Source: Chloroflexota bacterium | GTDB lineage: Bacteria; Chloroflexota; Anaerolineae; Anaerolineales; Anaerolineaceae | Length of the DNA: 7,255 nt | NCBI GenBank assembly: GCA_029265085.1 | Contig: JAJUJY010000193.1 | Location: 1 to 7,255, forward strand | Direction: 5' to 3' | Shown here: piece by piece, positions 1 to 6,442 of the stretch | Numbering within the stretch: the first letter of the stretch is position 1 | How the letters are laid out: every line of letters starts with the position of its first letter | Translations under genes and position numbers: made by a program | Notes under the pieces: generated by a model | Told to the model about the DNA's origin: nothing | Database searches by the model: none | The model's input: the letters and a program-made list of their open reading frames with translations, nothing else

Positions 1-1
1 G

Positions 2-766
2 AATGGCACTGGCCTGAAAAAGTTGATATTTCTAATAGCCCTTACACATCCCACCTGGTCTCCAGACGGGAAATGGATTGCCTTTTTGGCTGACCAGGAA
101 ACAAATTATCCTGAGGCAAAACTATATATCATTGACAAAAATGGTGAAAACCTGCGCGCACTTACAGGCCCGATTGCGAATAACCATAGCCGGATTTCCT
201 GGTCGCCAGATGGTCAAAGGCTTGTGTTTGGTTCGATGACTGTTGACGGGTGTCGGGACCTTAGCATTCTGGAACTATCCACTGGCGCAGTTACTCCCTT
301 CATAACTTCACCCTGGTTTGAGAAAGACCCGGTTTGGTCTTCTGATGGAAAATACATCGTTTTTTCGGCAACAAATAAGGATACCTGTAGAGAATTTTCA
401 GCTGAAAGTCCTTACGGTCCCTATCAGTTGTTTGTGGCTGACGTGAATACACAGACTATCTCATCGGCTATTTCACCCGAAGGAGCAATTGAGTCGGCTT
501 TATGGCCCTTGGTTAGCATTCATTTGGGCTGGACATACCAGGTCACTGAACTTGGCAAAAATCTTAATGTTCGCGAGCAACCATCACTTTCTTCCCAGAA
601 ATTGGATTCTTTGATGGGTACAGAATCATTTACCGTTTTAGATGGCCCGGTCAATGCAGACGATTATCAATGGTGGAAAATTAAGACGGAAAACGAAATA
701 ATCGGCTGGATTGTCGATGTTCCTGGCTGGTATATATTCGAAAGCACTGGGGATGCACAACCCTAA
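2..766 (+). CDS. TolB-like PD40 repeat protein with C-terminal SH3b domain (5' end outside window)
   Basis: The reading frame is open from base 2, and the residues before the TTG at 23 (NGTGLKK) already look like a propeller blade, so the gene starts upstream and 254 codons are visible. Counting from that TTG, three PD40/WD-like blade motifs are seen: TWSPDGKWIAF (residues 11-21), SWSPDGQRLVF (59-69) and VWSSDGKYIVF (104-114). A bacterial SH3 domain follows at about 171-242, with the typical LNVREQPS strand and WWKI...IIGWI core. PD40 blades form beta-propellers like the C-terminal part of TolB, and SH3b domains often bind cell wall or other extracellular ligands; an envelope-associated role is therefore inferred, not shown. 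Any signal peptide or N-terminal effector domain lies outside the window. The domain call is solid; the specific function is unknown. A weak 5-bp GCCGG/CCGGC stem (772-788) follows the stop and may help termination. Confidence 0.82.
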   Translation, partial: NGTGLKKLIFLIALTHPTWSPDGKWIAFLADQETNYPEAKLYIIDKNGENLRALTGPIANNHSRISWSPDGQRLVFGSMTVDGCRDLSILELSTGAVTPFITSPWFEKDPVWSSDGKYIVFSATNKDTCREFSAESPYGPYQLFVADVNTQTISSAISPEGAIESALWPLVSIHLGWTYQVTELGKNLNVREQPSLSSQKLDSLMGTESFTVLDGPVNADDYQWWKIKTENEIIGWIVDVPGWYIFESTGDAQP

Positions 767-867
767 AAGGTGCCGGAGGTGCCCCGGCTCGTCTCTCGAA
801 TTGGGAGGTAAGCCGGTAGGTTGAGTGCAGGGCAGGAGAAGCAAAATGAAATCATAACAAAAATCTG

Positions 868-902
868 CCCGCAACCCAACACAAATGACGTTGGGTTGCG
901 GG
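868..902. repeat. Perfect 13-bp inverted repeat (hairpin)
   Basis: CCCGCAACCCAAC (868-880) pairs perfectly with GTTGGGTTGCGGG (890-902) around a 9-nt loop. No T-run follows, so it is not a classical terminator. Its right arm is also the left arm of the 62-bp repeat at 890-951, so two mutually exclusive pairings of GTTGGGT are possible. Confidence 0.7.
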
Positions 903-951
903 GCGGGCAAGCCAAATAACCAGTTGTCTCTGTTGCGCCCCTCCACCCAAC
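890..951 (+). repeat. GTTGGGT...ACCCAAC hairpin element, copy 1
   Basis: This 62-bp unit matches a 61-bp unit at 6769-6829 in the same orientation: 21 of the first 22 bases and all of the last 15 (GCCCCTCCACCCAAC) agree, while the middle differs. The ends are imperfect inverted repeats, GTTGGGT-nnn-GGGGC against GCCCC-nnn-ACCCAAC. Conserved complementary ends around a variable centre suggest a small dispersed non-coding repeat (REP- or MITE-like). No open frame of note is present. Confidence 0.65.
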
Positions 952-988
952 GAATCTTGAACCAGGTTATAGGAAGAGGTCTTCAGCT

Positions 989-1026
989 AACACCCCTGTG
1001 AGGCAATCAAACCGCACAGGGGTGTT
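989..1026 (-). terminator. Candidate terminator between the converging SH3b and CBS-ACT genes
   Basis: AACACCCCTGTG (989-1000) and CACAGGGGTGTT (1015-1026) form a perfect 12-bp stem with a 14-nt loop. It lies 40 bp past the stop of the minus-strand CBS-ACT gene and 222 bp past the stop of the plus-strand SH3b gene. On the plus strand TTTCAAA follows; on the minus strand there is no T-run. Placement and stem strength favour a terminator, possibly acting both ways, but the weak T-tract keeps confidence moderate. Confidence 0.5.
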
Positions 1027-1065
1027 TCAAATGGCACACTTTCCCACTCAATCGCCAGCGGTCAG

Positions 1066-1722
1066 TTACCCGCCAAATTTCATCTCGCGAACATCTTTGA
1101 TCGTTTCCACCACCGGTTTGATCGCCTCTAACAGCGCACCCTTCTCCACCCCGCTCACCTTAAAGGTTACCGTGCGGGTTTCAGTCGATCCACCCATAAA
1201 GGTACCCAGGGCGCTAAAATTGCCGCCCAAATTGGCAACCGCATGGGTCAATTCATTCAATTTACCGGGTTCTTCGCACAGCTCCACCGTCACCCGCAAA
1301 CCGGGTGTGCGTGCGCCGAGCATCTCCAGGAAAATCTTAAACAAATCCGTCTCAGTAATAATTCCGACCAACGATTCGCCGCGCAGCACGGGCAGCCCGC
1401 CGATTTTGTTTTCTGCCATAATGCGCGCCGCCTCTTCGATCGGGGTATCTTCCGTGACGGTGATCACACCGCGCGTCATTACCCGCTCCACGGTGATTTT
1501 GCTGAGCAGGTAATTGATTTCCCAAACGCTTAACGTGGTTGCTTCCGAAGGTGAGGCATTCAGCAGGTCGGTTTCCGTCACAATCCCGACCAGCTTGCCG
1601 CGCGCGTTCACCACGGGAAAACGGCGGACTTTATCCTTGTGCATTTGCGCCAATGCTTCCTGAACCGGTGTTTCTGGAACCACTGTCATTACCGGGCTTG
1701 TCATTCGTTCGCCTACCAGCAT
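1066..1722 (-). CDS. CBS-CBS-ACT domain protein (AcuB-like)
   Basis: The 218-residue protein has two CBS repeats, about residues 6-58 (RMTSPVMTV...GIVTETDLL) and 79-130 (ERVMTRGVITV...GIITETDLF), then an ACT domain at about 141-212 (LRVTVELCEEPGKLNELTHAV). CBS pairs usually sense adenine nucleotides and ACT domains bind small ligands such as amino acids. The same order and a similar length occur in AcuB-type proteins, whose biochemical role is poorly defined, so no reaction is assigned. The ATG at 1722 was chosen because GGAGG sits 8 nt upstream; the frame stays open to 1917, but the extra 65 residues match no domain. A TACAAT -10-like box (1767-1772) could be its promoter, without a convincing -35. 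The gene diverges from guaB, which encodes another CBS protein. No acetoin-utilisation genes are visible nearby. Confidence 0.88.
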   Translation of the reverse strand: MLVGERMTSPVMTVVPETPVQEALAQMHKDKVRRFPVVNARGKLVGIVTETDLLNASPSEATTLSVWEINYLLSKITVERVMTRGVITVTEDTPIEEAARIMAENKIGGLPVLRGESLVGIITETDLFKIFLEMLGARTPGLRVTVELCEEPGKLNELTHAVANLGGNFSALGTFMGGSTETRTVTFKVSGVEKGALLEAIKPVVETIKDVREMKFGG

Positions 1723-1905
1723 CGCTAAATCCTCCTTGTTATGTATTTTTGAGCAGGTATATCCATATTGTACACGATTCAGACCGGGATAACAGCCCTG
1801 AAAATCAACGATTGTCCATATTTTGGCTATGCGCAAAATACATGCCTGCGCTTCTTCGCTGCGATCTGTCAGCCAATTTTCATGACATTTCTCTTTCCGG
1901 CCTGG

Positions 1906-1934
1906 TTGACTAGACATTCAATTAAGTTTAGAAT
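1906..1934 (+). promoter_or_regulatory. Sigma-70-type promoter for guaB
   Basis: TTGACT (1906-1911), a 17-bp spacer, then TAGAAT (1929-1934): both boxes are 5/6 matches to consensus with ideal spacing. Transcription would start near 1941, leaving a leader of about 200 nt before guaB. It lies in the divergent gap and no other plus-strand gene could use it. Confidence 0.65.
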
Positions 1935-2142
1935 TCGGCTATCACTTAAATTTCGAGGGGTGTCCCGGCTCGCCACACTGCTTTTGGACCTCGCGATGGA
2001 CTGCTTTTTGGTACAGCCAAACCAGGTTCAAAACTTGAGCGCGGTTTTCAATAATCCGAATGCGCTCCCACTCAACCAGGATGCCGTTTTCCCTATCCTT
2101 CTTGCCAATGCCCTCCGGGCGCACTTTTTGAGGAGTTTTTTG
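1935..2142 (+). other. Long untranslated leader of guaB
   Basis: About 200 nt separate the predicted promoter from the guaB start. Only small hairpins are seen (TTTGG/CCAAA near 2015; GCCC/GGGC at 2110-2120, just before the ribosome binding site), and no recognisable riboswitch or T-box motif. The guaB frame is open throughout, but the residues do not resemble the start of IMP dehydrogenase. GGTGTCCCGGCTCG at 1959-1972 matches 778-791 with one mismatch. A regulatory role is possible but unsupported. Confidence 0.35.
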
Positions 2143-3627
2143 ATGATTAACGATTCTTTATTTCAAACCATCGACTCGCTGACCTTTGACGATCTGCTGA
2201 TCGAACCAGGTTACAGTGAAATGCTGCCTTCCCAGGTGGATATTCGCGCCCGCCTGGCACAAGACATCCAGCTCAACATCCCCATCCTTTCCGCCGCGAT
2301 GGACACGGTCACCGAGGCCCGCCTGGCGATTGCCCTGGCCCGCGAGGGTGGAATTGGCATTCTGCACCGCAACCTCTCACCCGAAGCACAGGCGCGCGAA
2401 GTCGAAATCGTCAAGCGCTCCGAATCGGGTATGATCTCCGACCCGATTACCCTGCCCCCCACCGCCACCCTCGGCGAGGCCGAGGCGATCATGAGCCGCT
2501 TCCATATTTCCGGCCTGCCCGTGGTGGATCCGCAGACCCACAAGCTGGCCGGCATCCTGACCAACCGCGATATCCGCTTCACCAGCCCGGAAGACGCCTC
2601 TCACCCGGTGACCGAATTTATGACCGCCGAGCGGCTGGTCACGGCGCCGCTGGGTACCACGCTGGAGCAGGCCAAAGCCATCCTGCAAAAATACCGCATC
2701 GAAAAGCTGCCCCTGGTGGATGAACACGGCGAATTGAAAGGCTTGATTACCGTCAAAGACATCCAGAAAAAGACCCAATACCCCGCCGCCGCCACCGACA
2801 GCCGCGGACGGCTGCTGGTTGGTGCTGCGGTCGGCGTTGGCGCAGACCTGGAAGAGCGCGTGGAAGCCATGTGTGCCAAGGGAATTGACGTGGTGGTGAT
2901 CGACACCGCCCACGGGCATTCTCTGGGTGTGATCCAGGCCATCCGGCGCATCAAAGCGGCTGCTCCGCACCTGCCGGTGATTGCCGGGAACGTCGTCACC
3001 GAAGAAGGCACGCGCGCATTGATCGAGGCCGGAGCCAGCGCAGTCAAGGTCGGTGTTGGCGCAGGTTCGATCTGCACGACGCGGGTCATCTCTGGGGCAG
3101 GCATGCCGCAAATGAGCGCAATCTACCGCTGCGCCCGGGCGGCCCGGGAAAAGAATATCCCGATCATCGCCGACGGCGGGATCAAGTATTCCGGCGATAT
3201 CGTCAAAGCGATTGTGGCCGGCGCGGATACCGTCATGCTCGGCTCACTGCTGGCCGGGCTGGAAGAATCACCCGGCGAGACCATCTTATATGAAGGGCGC
3301 CAGTACAAACAGTATCGCGGGATGGGCTCATTAGGTGCGATGCAGGGTTACGGGCGAGACCGCTACGGCAGCGGTCAGGGCGGCGGGCGCAAACTGGTGC
3401 CGGAAGGTGTGGAAGGCATGATCCCCTACAAAGGCACACTGGCCGATTATATTTACCAACTGGTCGGCGGGCTGCGCTCCGGCATGGGCTACGCCGGAGC
3501 CGGGTCGTTGGAAGACCTGCGCACCCGCACCCGCCTGACCCGCATCACCAGCGCCGGGTTGATCGAATCCCACCCGCACGATGTGACCATCACCCGCGAA
3601 GCTCCCAATTACCAGCGAGGGGAGTAG
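2143..3627 (+). CDS. guaB: IMP dehydrogenase
   Basis: This enzyme oxidises IMP to XMP with NAD+, the committed step of guanine nucleotide synthesis in the cytoplasm. The 494-residue length is normal for the family. Visible in order: N-terminal barrel start [18 protein letters not shown] (13-30), two CBS repeats (about 96-150 and 155-210) inserted in the barrel, DTAHGH (254-259), catalytic loop GAGSICTTR with nucleophile Cys311, phosphate-site DGG (344-346), GMGSLGAM (393-400), and the mobile-flap region ending [13 protein letters not shown] (419-431). All key residues are intact. The ATG at 2143 is chosen because GAGGAG lies 7 nt upstream and the family N-terminus begins there; the upstream in-frame extension is not homologous. 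The gene is GC-rich, in contrast to the AT-rich cassettes to its right. No good terminator follows; the next DNA is a 7-bp tandem tract. guaA is not in the window. Confidence 0.97.
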   Translation: MINDSLFQTIDSLTFDDLLIEPGYSEMLPSQVDIRARLAQDIQLNIPILSAAMDTVTEARLAIALAREGGIGILHRNLSPEAQAREVEIVKRSESGMISDPITLPPTATLGEAEAIMSRFHISGLPVVDPQTHKLAGILTNRDIRFTSPEDASHPVTEFMTAERLVTAPLGTTLEQAKAILQKYRIEKLPLVDEHGELKGLITVKDIQKKTQYPAAATDSRGRLLVGAAVGVGADLEERVEAMCAKGIDVVVIDTAHGHSLGVIQAIRRIKAAAPHLPVIAGNVVTEEGTRALIEAGASAVKVGVGAGSICTTRVISGAGMPQMSAIYRCARAAREKNIPIIADGGIKYSGDIVKAIVAGADTVMLGSLLAGLEESPGETILYEGRQYKQYRGMGSLGAMQGYGRDRYGSGQGGGRKLVPEGVEGMIPYKGTLADYIYQLVGGLRSGMGYAGAGSLEDLRTRTRLTRITSAGLIESHPHDVTITREAPNYQRGE

Positions 3628-3638
3628 GGAAGAAGCGG

Positions 3639-3671
3639 TCAGCGATCAGCGATCAGCCGTCAGCTTTCAGG
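3639..3671. repeat. 7-bp tandem tract (TCAGCNN)
   Basis: Four heptamers TCAGCGA, TCAGCGA, TCAGCCG, TCAGCTT and a fifth partial TCAGG run without interruption, just after guaB and about 65 bp before the cassette array's left edge. It resembles the heptanucleotide intergenic repeats known from cyanobacteria and other phyla. Related CAG-phased tracts occur at 6628-6655 and 6842-6898, on the array's other side. Confidence 0.65.
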
Positions 3672-3732
3672 TAGGATGGGTGCAGGACGGCTGCGGCGCG
3701 AATCATCACCCAAGCCAACCCGACCGGAACCC

Positions 3733-3806
3733 ATCATTGAGCAAGCGGTAATTTACGTAGGGGCGAGGCGAAAGCCCGCCCTTGTCCGGTGCAAGCGATG
3801 TTAGCC
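3733..3806 (-). other. Degenerate attC-like site ending cassette 3
   Basis: On the minus strand the R'' core is GGCTAAC (3800-3806), followed by a GGACAAG arm close to that of attC1. The R' side is eroded: ACCGCTTGC (3741-3749) matches the ACGCTTGC segment that precedes G^TT in attC1, but the expected GTTAG is replaced by CAATGA at about 3734-3739. Between the arms is an 8-bp stem with one bulged A and a GAAA loop (3761-3781). At roughly 70 bp it is about half as long as the two intact sites. The R'' half is clear; the left limit is inferred from alignment with attC1. Confidence 0.5.
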
Positions 3807-4598
3807 ACCGCTATTTTGCACAAAGGGTTTCAGCCCGAGCAATTTTAACAATGGCTTCGGCAACCCTAAATTTGCATTTTCAATTATTGCATTACTGACC
3901 ACATCGGATACATAACTTTTTACTGCAATTTTCCAAATCGCAACTGAAATAAAAAGCCCAAGATAAATAGTAAAAGACATTATAGCGATAACGATGATGA
4001 AAAGCATAACTATCTCATTTTTTGGAATTGGTGCTGATAGTTGCGTTCCGATAGTTATTTGGGCAATTTTGAAAATAATAAAAAACAACGTAAAGAATAC
4101 GATGGGAAAAATGATTCTCAAAGCCCATTCAATCCAACCAAAACTAATAGTTCTTGACTGGTTGTTGATTGAAAGTTTTTTGACTTTAACCATCCCAGAT
4201 TTTTGAACGAAATATTCAAATAACTCTTGAACATTTCGTTCTAATTTTTCGTAGCCCGGGATTGTTATTTGTAAATCTATTGAGTCCTTTAATATCCTGT
4301 TTTGTGATTCTGCCGGTAAATGTGATGCCAAATATGCCCAATAATTCACGGAAATTCCAGCCAGTTTGGGTTGAAAGTTATTTATTGAAAATGGGAAGCA
4401 AAAATATATTTTTGACTTAAGTCGTTCCCATTCGTTGGGGGATTGCTCTTGGATGTATTCCAATGTTTCGCCAACGCTTAAAACTTTTTCTTTTTCATCA
4501 AAAGCCACAACCGCTATTCCATCTTTGATGAATTTTCCATCTGTTGATGTAATAGTTATTTTTTCGTCATGGAGATTTATAACCAATGAATACAGCAT
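3801..4598 (-). CDS. Cassette 3: hypothetical two-helix membrane protein
   Basis: The 265-residue product is not recognised. Residues 1-150 are soluble and mixed alpha/beta, opening with strand-like MLYSLVINLHDEKITITST. Two strong hydrophobic helices follow (about 157-182 and 195-226), then a short amphipathic tail. No signal peptide is seen, so the N-terminal half is probably cytoplasmic with a C-terminal membrane hairpin. The ATG at 4598 lies 44 nt inside the cassette; a weak GGAA at 4609-4612 may serve as ribosome binding site. The TAA stop at 3801-3803 lies inside the R'' core GGCTAAC, so the last residues (SGG) are encoded by the recombination site itself. Base composition is strikingly AT-rich compared with guaB, which suggests foreign origin. 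Function is unknown. Confidence 0.8.
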   Translation of the reverse strand: MLYSLVINLHDEKITITSTDGKFIKDGIAVVAFDEKEKVLSVGETLEYIQEQSPNEWERLKSKIYFCFPFSINNFQPKLAGISVNYWAYLASHLPAESQNRILKDSIDLQITIPGYEKLERNVQELFEYFVQKSGMVKVKKLSINNQSRTISFGWIEWALRIIFPIVFFTLFFIIFKIAQITIGTQLSAPIPKNEIVMLFIIVIAIMSFTIYLGLFISVAIWKIAVKSYVSDVVSNAIIENANLGLPKPLLKLLGLKPFVQNSGG

Positions 4599-4636
4599 TT
4601 TTTATTCCAGAAAGAAAAGTAGGTCTCGAACGAGGT

Positions 4637-4769
4637 GGCTAACGGTTTGCGTTAGAGGCGGACGCGGGGTGGGATTGGAAACTGCTTGTAAACGGAAAAA
4701 TGTTCAGGCGCAGAAAACTGCCGATTTGGCGGGCGCAGCCCCGCCCGTCCGCTGCAGCCGGTGTTAGGC
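4637..4769 (-). other. attC site of cassette 2 (attC2)
   Basis: On the minus strand the site starts with R'' GCCTAAC (4763-4769) and ends with R' GTTAGCC (4637-4643), total 133 bp. The arms are imperfectly complementary, with GCGGAC (4658-4663) pairing with GTCCGC (4747-4752) and GC-rich extension. The R' side contains CTAACGCAAACCGTTAG, close to CTAACGCTTGCCGTTAG in attC1. The site starts 13 nt after the stop of the cassette 2 gene. Its R' half belongs to cassette 3, which explains the single-base R'/R'' mismatch. Confidence 0.8.
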
Positions 4770-4782
4770 CACCGTTGCCACT

Positions 4783-5313
4783 TCACTGCGAATTTGGGGT
4801 GGGAGTCCCGAAGTCATCAGTAATGCTAAGTACATAAACTGTAATGATTTCTTTATCAGAACGATCCACTAAAATTTGTTGACGTAAATATTGGTGTCCT
4901 CCATGACATTCTAGCAAATCTTTAGCCCGATTCGGTTGCCACCACTCTGGATCAAATAGCTCATCTCGCGTATAGCGTGTTGGGTTGACTGAGACCATTG
5001 GTGATGTACATAGTGTGTCTTCTAAAAACAAATCGAAATCATTTGCAGGAAGTTCAAATCGCACCCACGTCTCCAACTCACGAAATCCGCTTATCATTGC
5101 ATGGATTTCTTTTGCGCTTGAAGGGATCTTGATCTCTGCATCAGCTTCAATTGCATCAAGGTCACTTCCTGGTGTAGGAGCTGGCAGGTAATATTCAGCG
5201 GTTTCTGAAACCGGGTCATTTTCTGCGTATCTAACCGCCAAGATAAAACGCAATATCCCAAAAAGCGATAGCACCCCAATCCCCAAGAAAACTCCTACAA
5301 CGATTTTCTTCAT
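4783..5313 (-). CDS. Cassette 2: hypothetical membrane-anchored extracytoplasmic protein
   Basis: The 176-residue product is not assigned to a named family. Residues 1-28 (MKKIVVGVFLGIGVLSLFGI onward) form one hydrophobic segment after a KK start, a signal anchor or signal peptide without an evident lipobox. The rest is hydrophilic and probably outside the membrane. A central IPSSAKEIHAMISGFRELE (63-81), followed by VRFELPANDFDLFLEDTL (84-101), gives one compact alpha/beta unit; WW (124-125) and Cys102 and Cys136 are noticeable, and a disulfide is possible. The ATG at 5313 has GGGAG 11 nt upstream, slightly far. The start lies 54 nt inside the cassette and the TGA is 13 nt before attC2, the usual packing of a cassette gene. 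Function is unknown. Confidence 0.8.
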   Translation of the reverse strand: MKKIVVGVFLGIGVLSLFGILRFILAVRYAENDPVSETAEYYLPAPTPGSDLDAIEADAEIKIPSSAKEIHAMISGFRELETWVRFELPANDFDLFLEDTLCTSPMVSVNPTRYTRDELFDPEWWQPNRAKDLLECHGGHQYLRQQILVDRSDKEIITVYVLSITDDFGTPTPNSQ

Positions 5314-5361
5314 CTTGAATTGAACTCCCTAGGTGCTAATCTTGTCGAATTCATTTCGGTG

Positions 5362-5493
5362 GCCTAACGGCAAGCGTTAGTGGCAAGTGCGGGAATTGGC
5401 AGATAAAAGCCAGAGCGTAGAAAATGCCAAAGGCGCCGAATCCCTTCAAGTGAGGGCAAAGCCCGCACTTGTCCACTGCACGCAATGTTAGCC
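5362..5493 (-). other. attC site of cassette 1 (attC1)
   Basis: On the minus strand R'' is GGCTAAC (5487-5493) and R' is GTTAGGC (5362-5368), total 132 bp. The inner arms are nearly perfect: GTGGCAAGTGCGGG (5380-5393) against CCCGCACTTGTCCAC (5462-5476), with one extra unpaired base, the typical extrahelical base that orients attC folding. The variable centre (about 5394-5461) shares patches with the centre of attC2, such as GTAGAAAATGCC against GCAGAAAACTGCC. It begins 21 nt after the stop of the second cassette 1 gene. Confidence 0.85.
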
Positions 5494-5514
5494 CGTTTTT
5501 GATTTGATACATTT

Positions 5515-5937
5515 TTACCACATCGGCAAAGGCGTCCCGCAGTTTGCGCAGTAATTTACAGTGCCTGATTGTGCTGTAATAGGGAATGCGTGCAATTTTG
5601 TATCATCTTCTGGAAAGACGATTTTGACACCGCTGGCGGGCGCAAGAAATACTCCATTTTGATACTCTACGCCTGTTTGTTCTCCTGCATACCATATAAA
5701 GTTTTTTCTGCCGTAGTTGTCGATTTCTAGCAACCCCGATATTGTTCCTGTTACGATATATCCGCTGTAATTGTCATAAGTGGGGTCATCAAATACAGAA
5801 TTGATGGTGTATAGCCCAGTGGGGGCTGTATGTTTGATGTATTTTTCAAGTTGATAGGAAGTTCCAGTTAAAGAAGCAGGAAAGGCGGGTGTTACTAAAC
5901 CTGATACAGAACACGCATGGCAAAAGTATTGCGACAT
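5515..5937 (-). CDS. Cassette 1, gene 2: hypothetical protein with terminal CxxC pairs
   Basis: The 140-residue protein has CHAC at residues 6-9 and CANCGTPLP at 130-138, almost at its two ends. The four cysteines could form one zinc ribbon that brings the termini together; the second pair is zinc-ribbon-like. The middle is rich in Gly, Tyr, Thr and predicted strands (YSGYIVTGTISGLLEI, 57-72), suggesting a small beta-sandwich or barrel. No signal peptide or membrane helix is seen, so it is likely cytoplasmic. The ATG at 5937 has AGGTGG 6 nt upstream. It starts 13 nt after the stop of the coiled-coil gene, so both are probably co-transcribed and translationally linked. A resemblance to zinc-binding GFA-like folds was considered, but the spacing does not match a motif known to me. 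Function is unknown. Confidence 0.8.
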   Translation of the reverse strand: MSQYFCHACSVSGLVTPAFPASLTGTSYQLEKYIKHTAPTGLYTINSVFDDPTYDNYSGYIVTGTISGLLEIDNYGRKNFIWYAGEQTGVEYQNGVFLAPASGVKIVFPEDDTKLHAFPITAQSGTVNYCANCGTPLPMW

Positions 5938-5950
5938 TTATTCCACCTTC

Positions 5951-6442
5951 TTACCTGAAAGCGTCTTCCAATGCTTTAATAAATTCCTTAAGGTCTTTAT
6001 CCGCTTGTTTTGCTTTTTCGTTTGCGTCTTTCGCAATTTTTTCTATCTGTGCCGCTTTTAAATTTGTGTTGGCAATAACATCTTCAAATTCTTGAGCCTT
6101 AAGGTGGGCTTCTTTGGCAATTGTCTCAATTTGGAGCATTTGTTTTTGAGCCGCATTTGCGTCTCTCACAATCAAGTCAATCATATCTTTTTGCGACTTG
6201 ATACTTTCGAGAATGTCTCCTATTTCTTTTACATCTGAACGTGCTTTGTCTATTTCTGCTTCCAACTCTAAGAAAGGTGTTTTGGCAGAAGTTATTCTTT
6301 CGCTGAGAACAAAAAAGATACCTATTATTGTTCCAATGCCCGCAAAAAGTGATATTTTTCCAGACTCAAAGTCGGACCCGAATATCATGTAGGTAGATGC
6401 CAATAAAACTGTGAGCAGAAGAAAAACGCCAATTTTTTTCAC
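5951..6442 (-). CDS. Cassette 1, gene 1: hypothetical membrane protein with long coiled coil
   Basis: The 163-residue product has two hydrophobic helices (about 5-21 and 31-47) separated by a short polar loop, then a charged, Ala/Lys/Glu-rich helix with heptad pattern from about 56 to the end. Within it QIETIAKEAHLKAQEFED (104-121) is repeated as QIEKIAKDANEKAKQADKD (132-150), exactly 28 residues (four heptads) apart, an internal duplication. The predicted form is a membrane hairpin with a cytoplasmic coiled-coil stalk that probably oligomerises. The start is GTG at 6442 with AAAGGG 6 nt upstream; the leader is only 34 nt from the cassette boundary. It is first in the array and pairs with the CxxC protein downstream, with which it may act. 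Function is unknown. Confidence 0.8.
   Translation of the reverse strand: MKKIGVFLLLTVLLASTYMIFGSDFESGKISLFAGIGTIIGIFFVLSERITSAKTPFLELEAEIDKARSDVKEIGDILESIKSQKDMIDLIVRDANAAQKQMLQIETIAKEAHLKAQEFEDVIANTNLKAAQIEKIAKDANEKAKQADKDLKEFIKALEDAFR

Noticed and set aside
998..1513. 171-codon plus-strand open frame
   Set aside because: It is antisense to the clear CBS-ACT gene and has a Ser/Thr/Pro-rich, non-domain composition.
1723..1917. 65-residue upstream extension of the CBS-ACT protein
   Set aside because: It matches no domain, lacks a good ribosome binding site at its start and covers the presumed promoter; GGAGG sits 8 nt before the ATG at 1722.
778..1972. 14-nt direct repeat (778-791 and 1959-1972, one mismatch)
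   Set aside because: It is short and GC-rich, with no shared context beyond a few bases; it may be a remnant of a dispersed repeat but is too weak to call.
1768..2142. 125-residue N-terminal extension of IMP dehydrogenase
   Set aside because: The family N-terminus begins at 2143 with its own GAGGAG, and the guaB promoter lies inside the extension.
1935..2142. Riboswitch or T-box in the guaB leader
   Set aside because: No purine-riboswitch core and no T-box specifier or antiterminator sequence could be found.
2377..3111. 244-codon minus-strand open frame
   Set aside because: It is antisense to guaB; high GC at guaB third positions produces long antisense frames.
3761..3781. GAAA-capped hairpin as terminator of guaB
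   Set aside because: It lies over 130 bp past the stop, has no T-run and sits inside the attC-like site, where it is better explained as part of that fold.
4435..4767. 110-codon plus-strand open frame
   Set aside because: It runs antisense into the cassette 3 gene and through the attC2 palindrome, so it is not a plausible gene.
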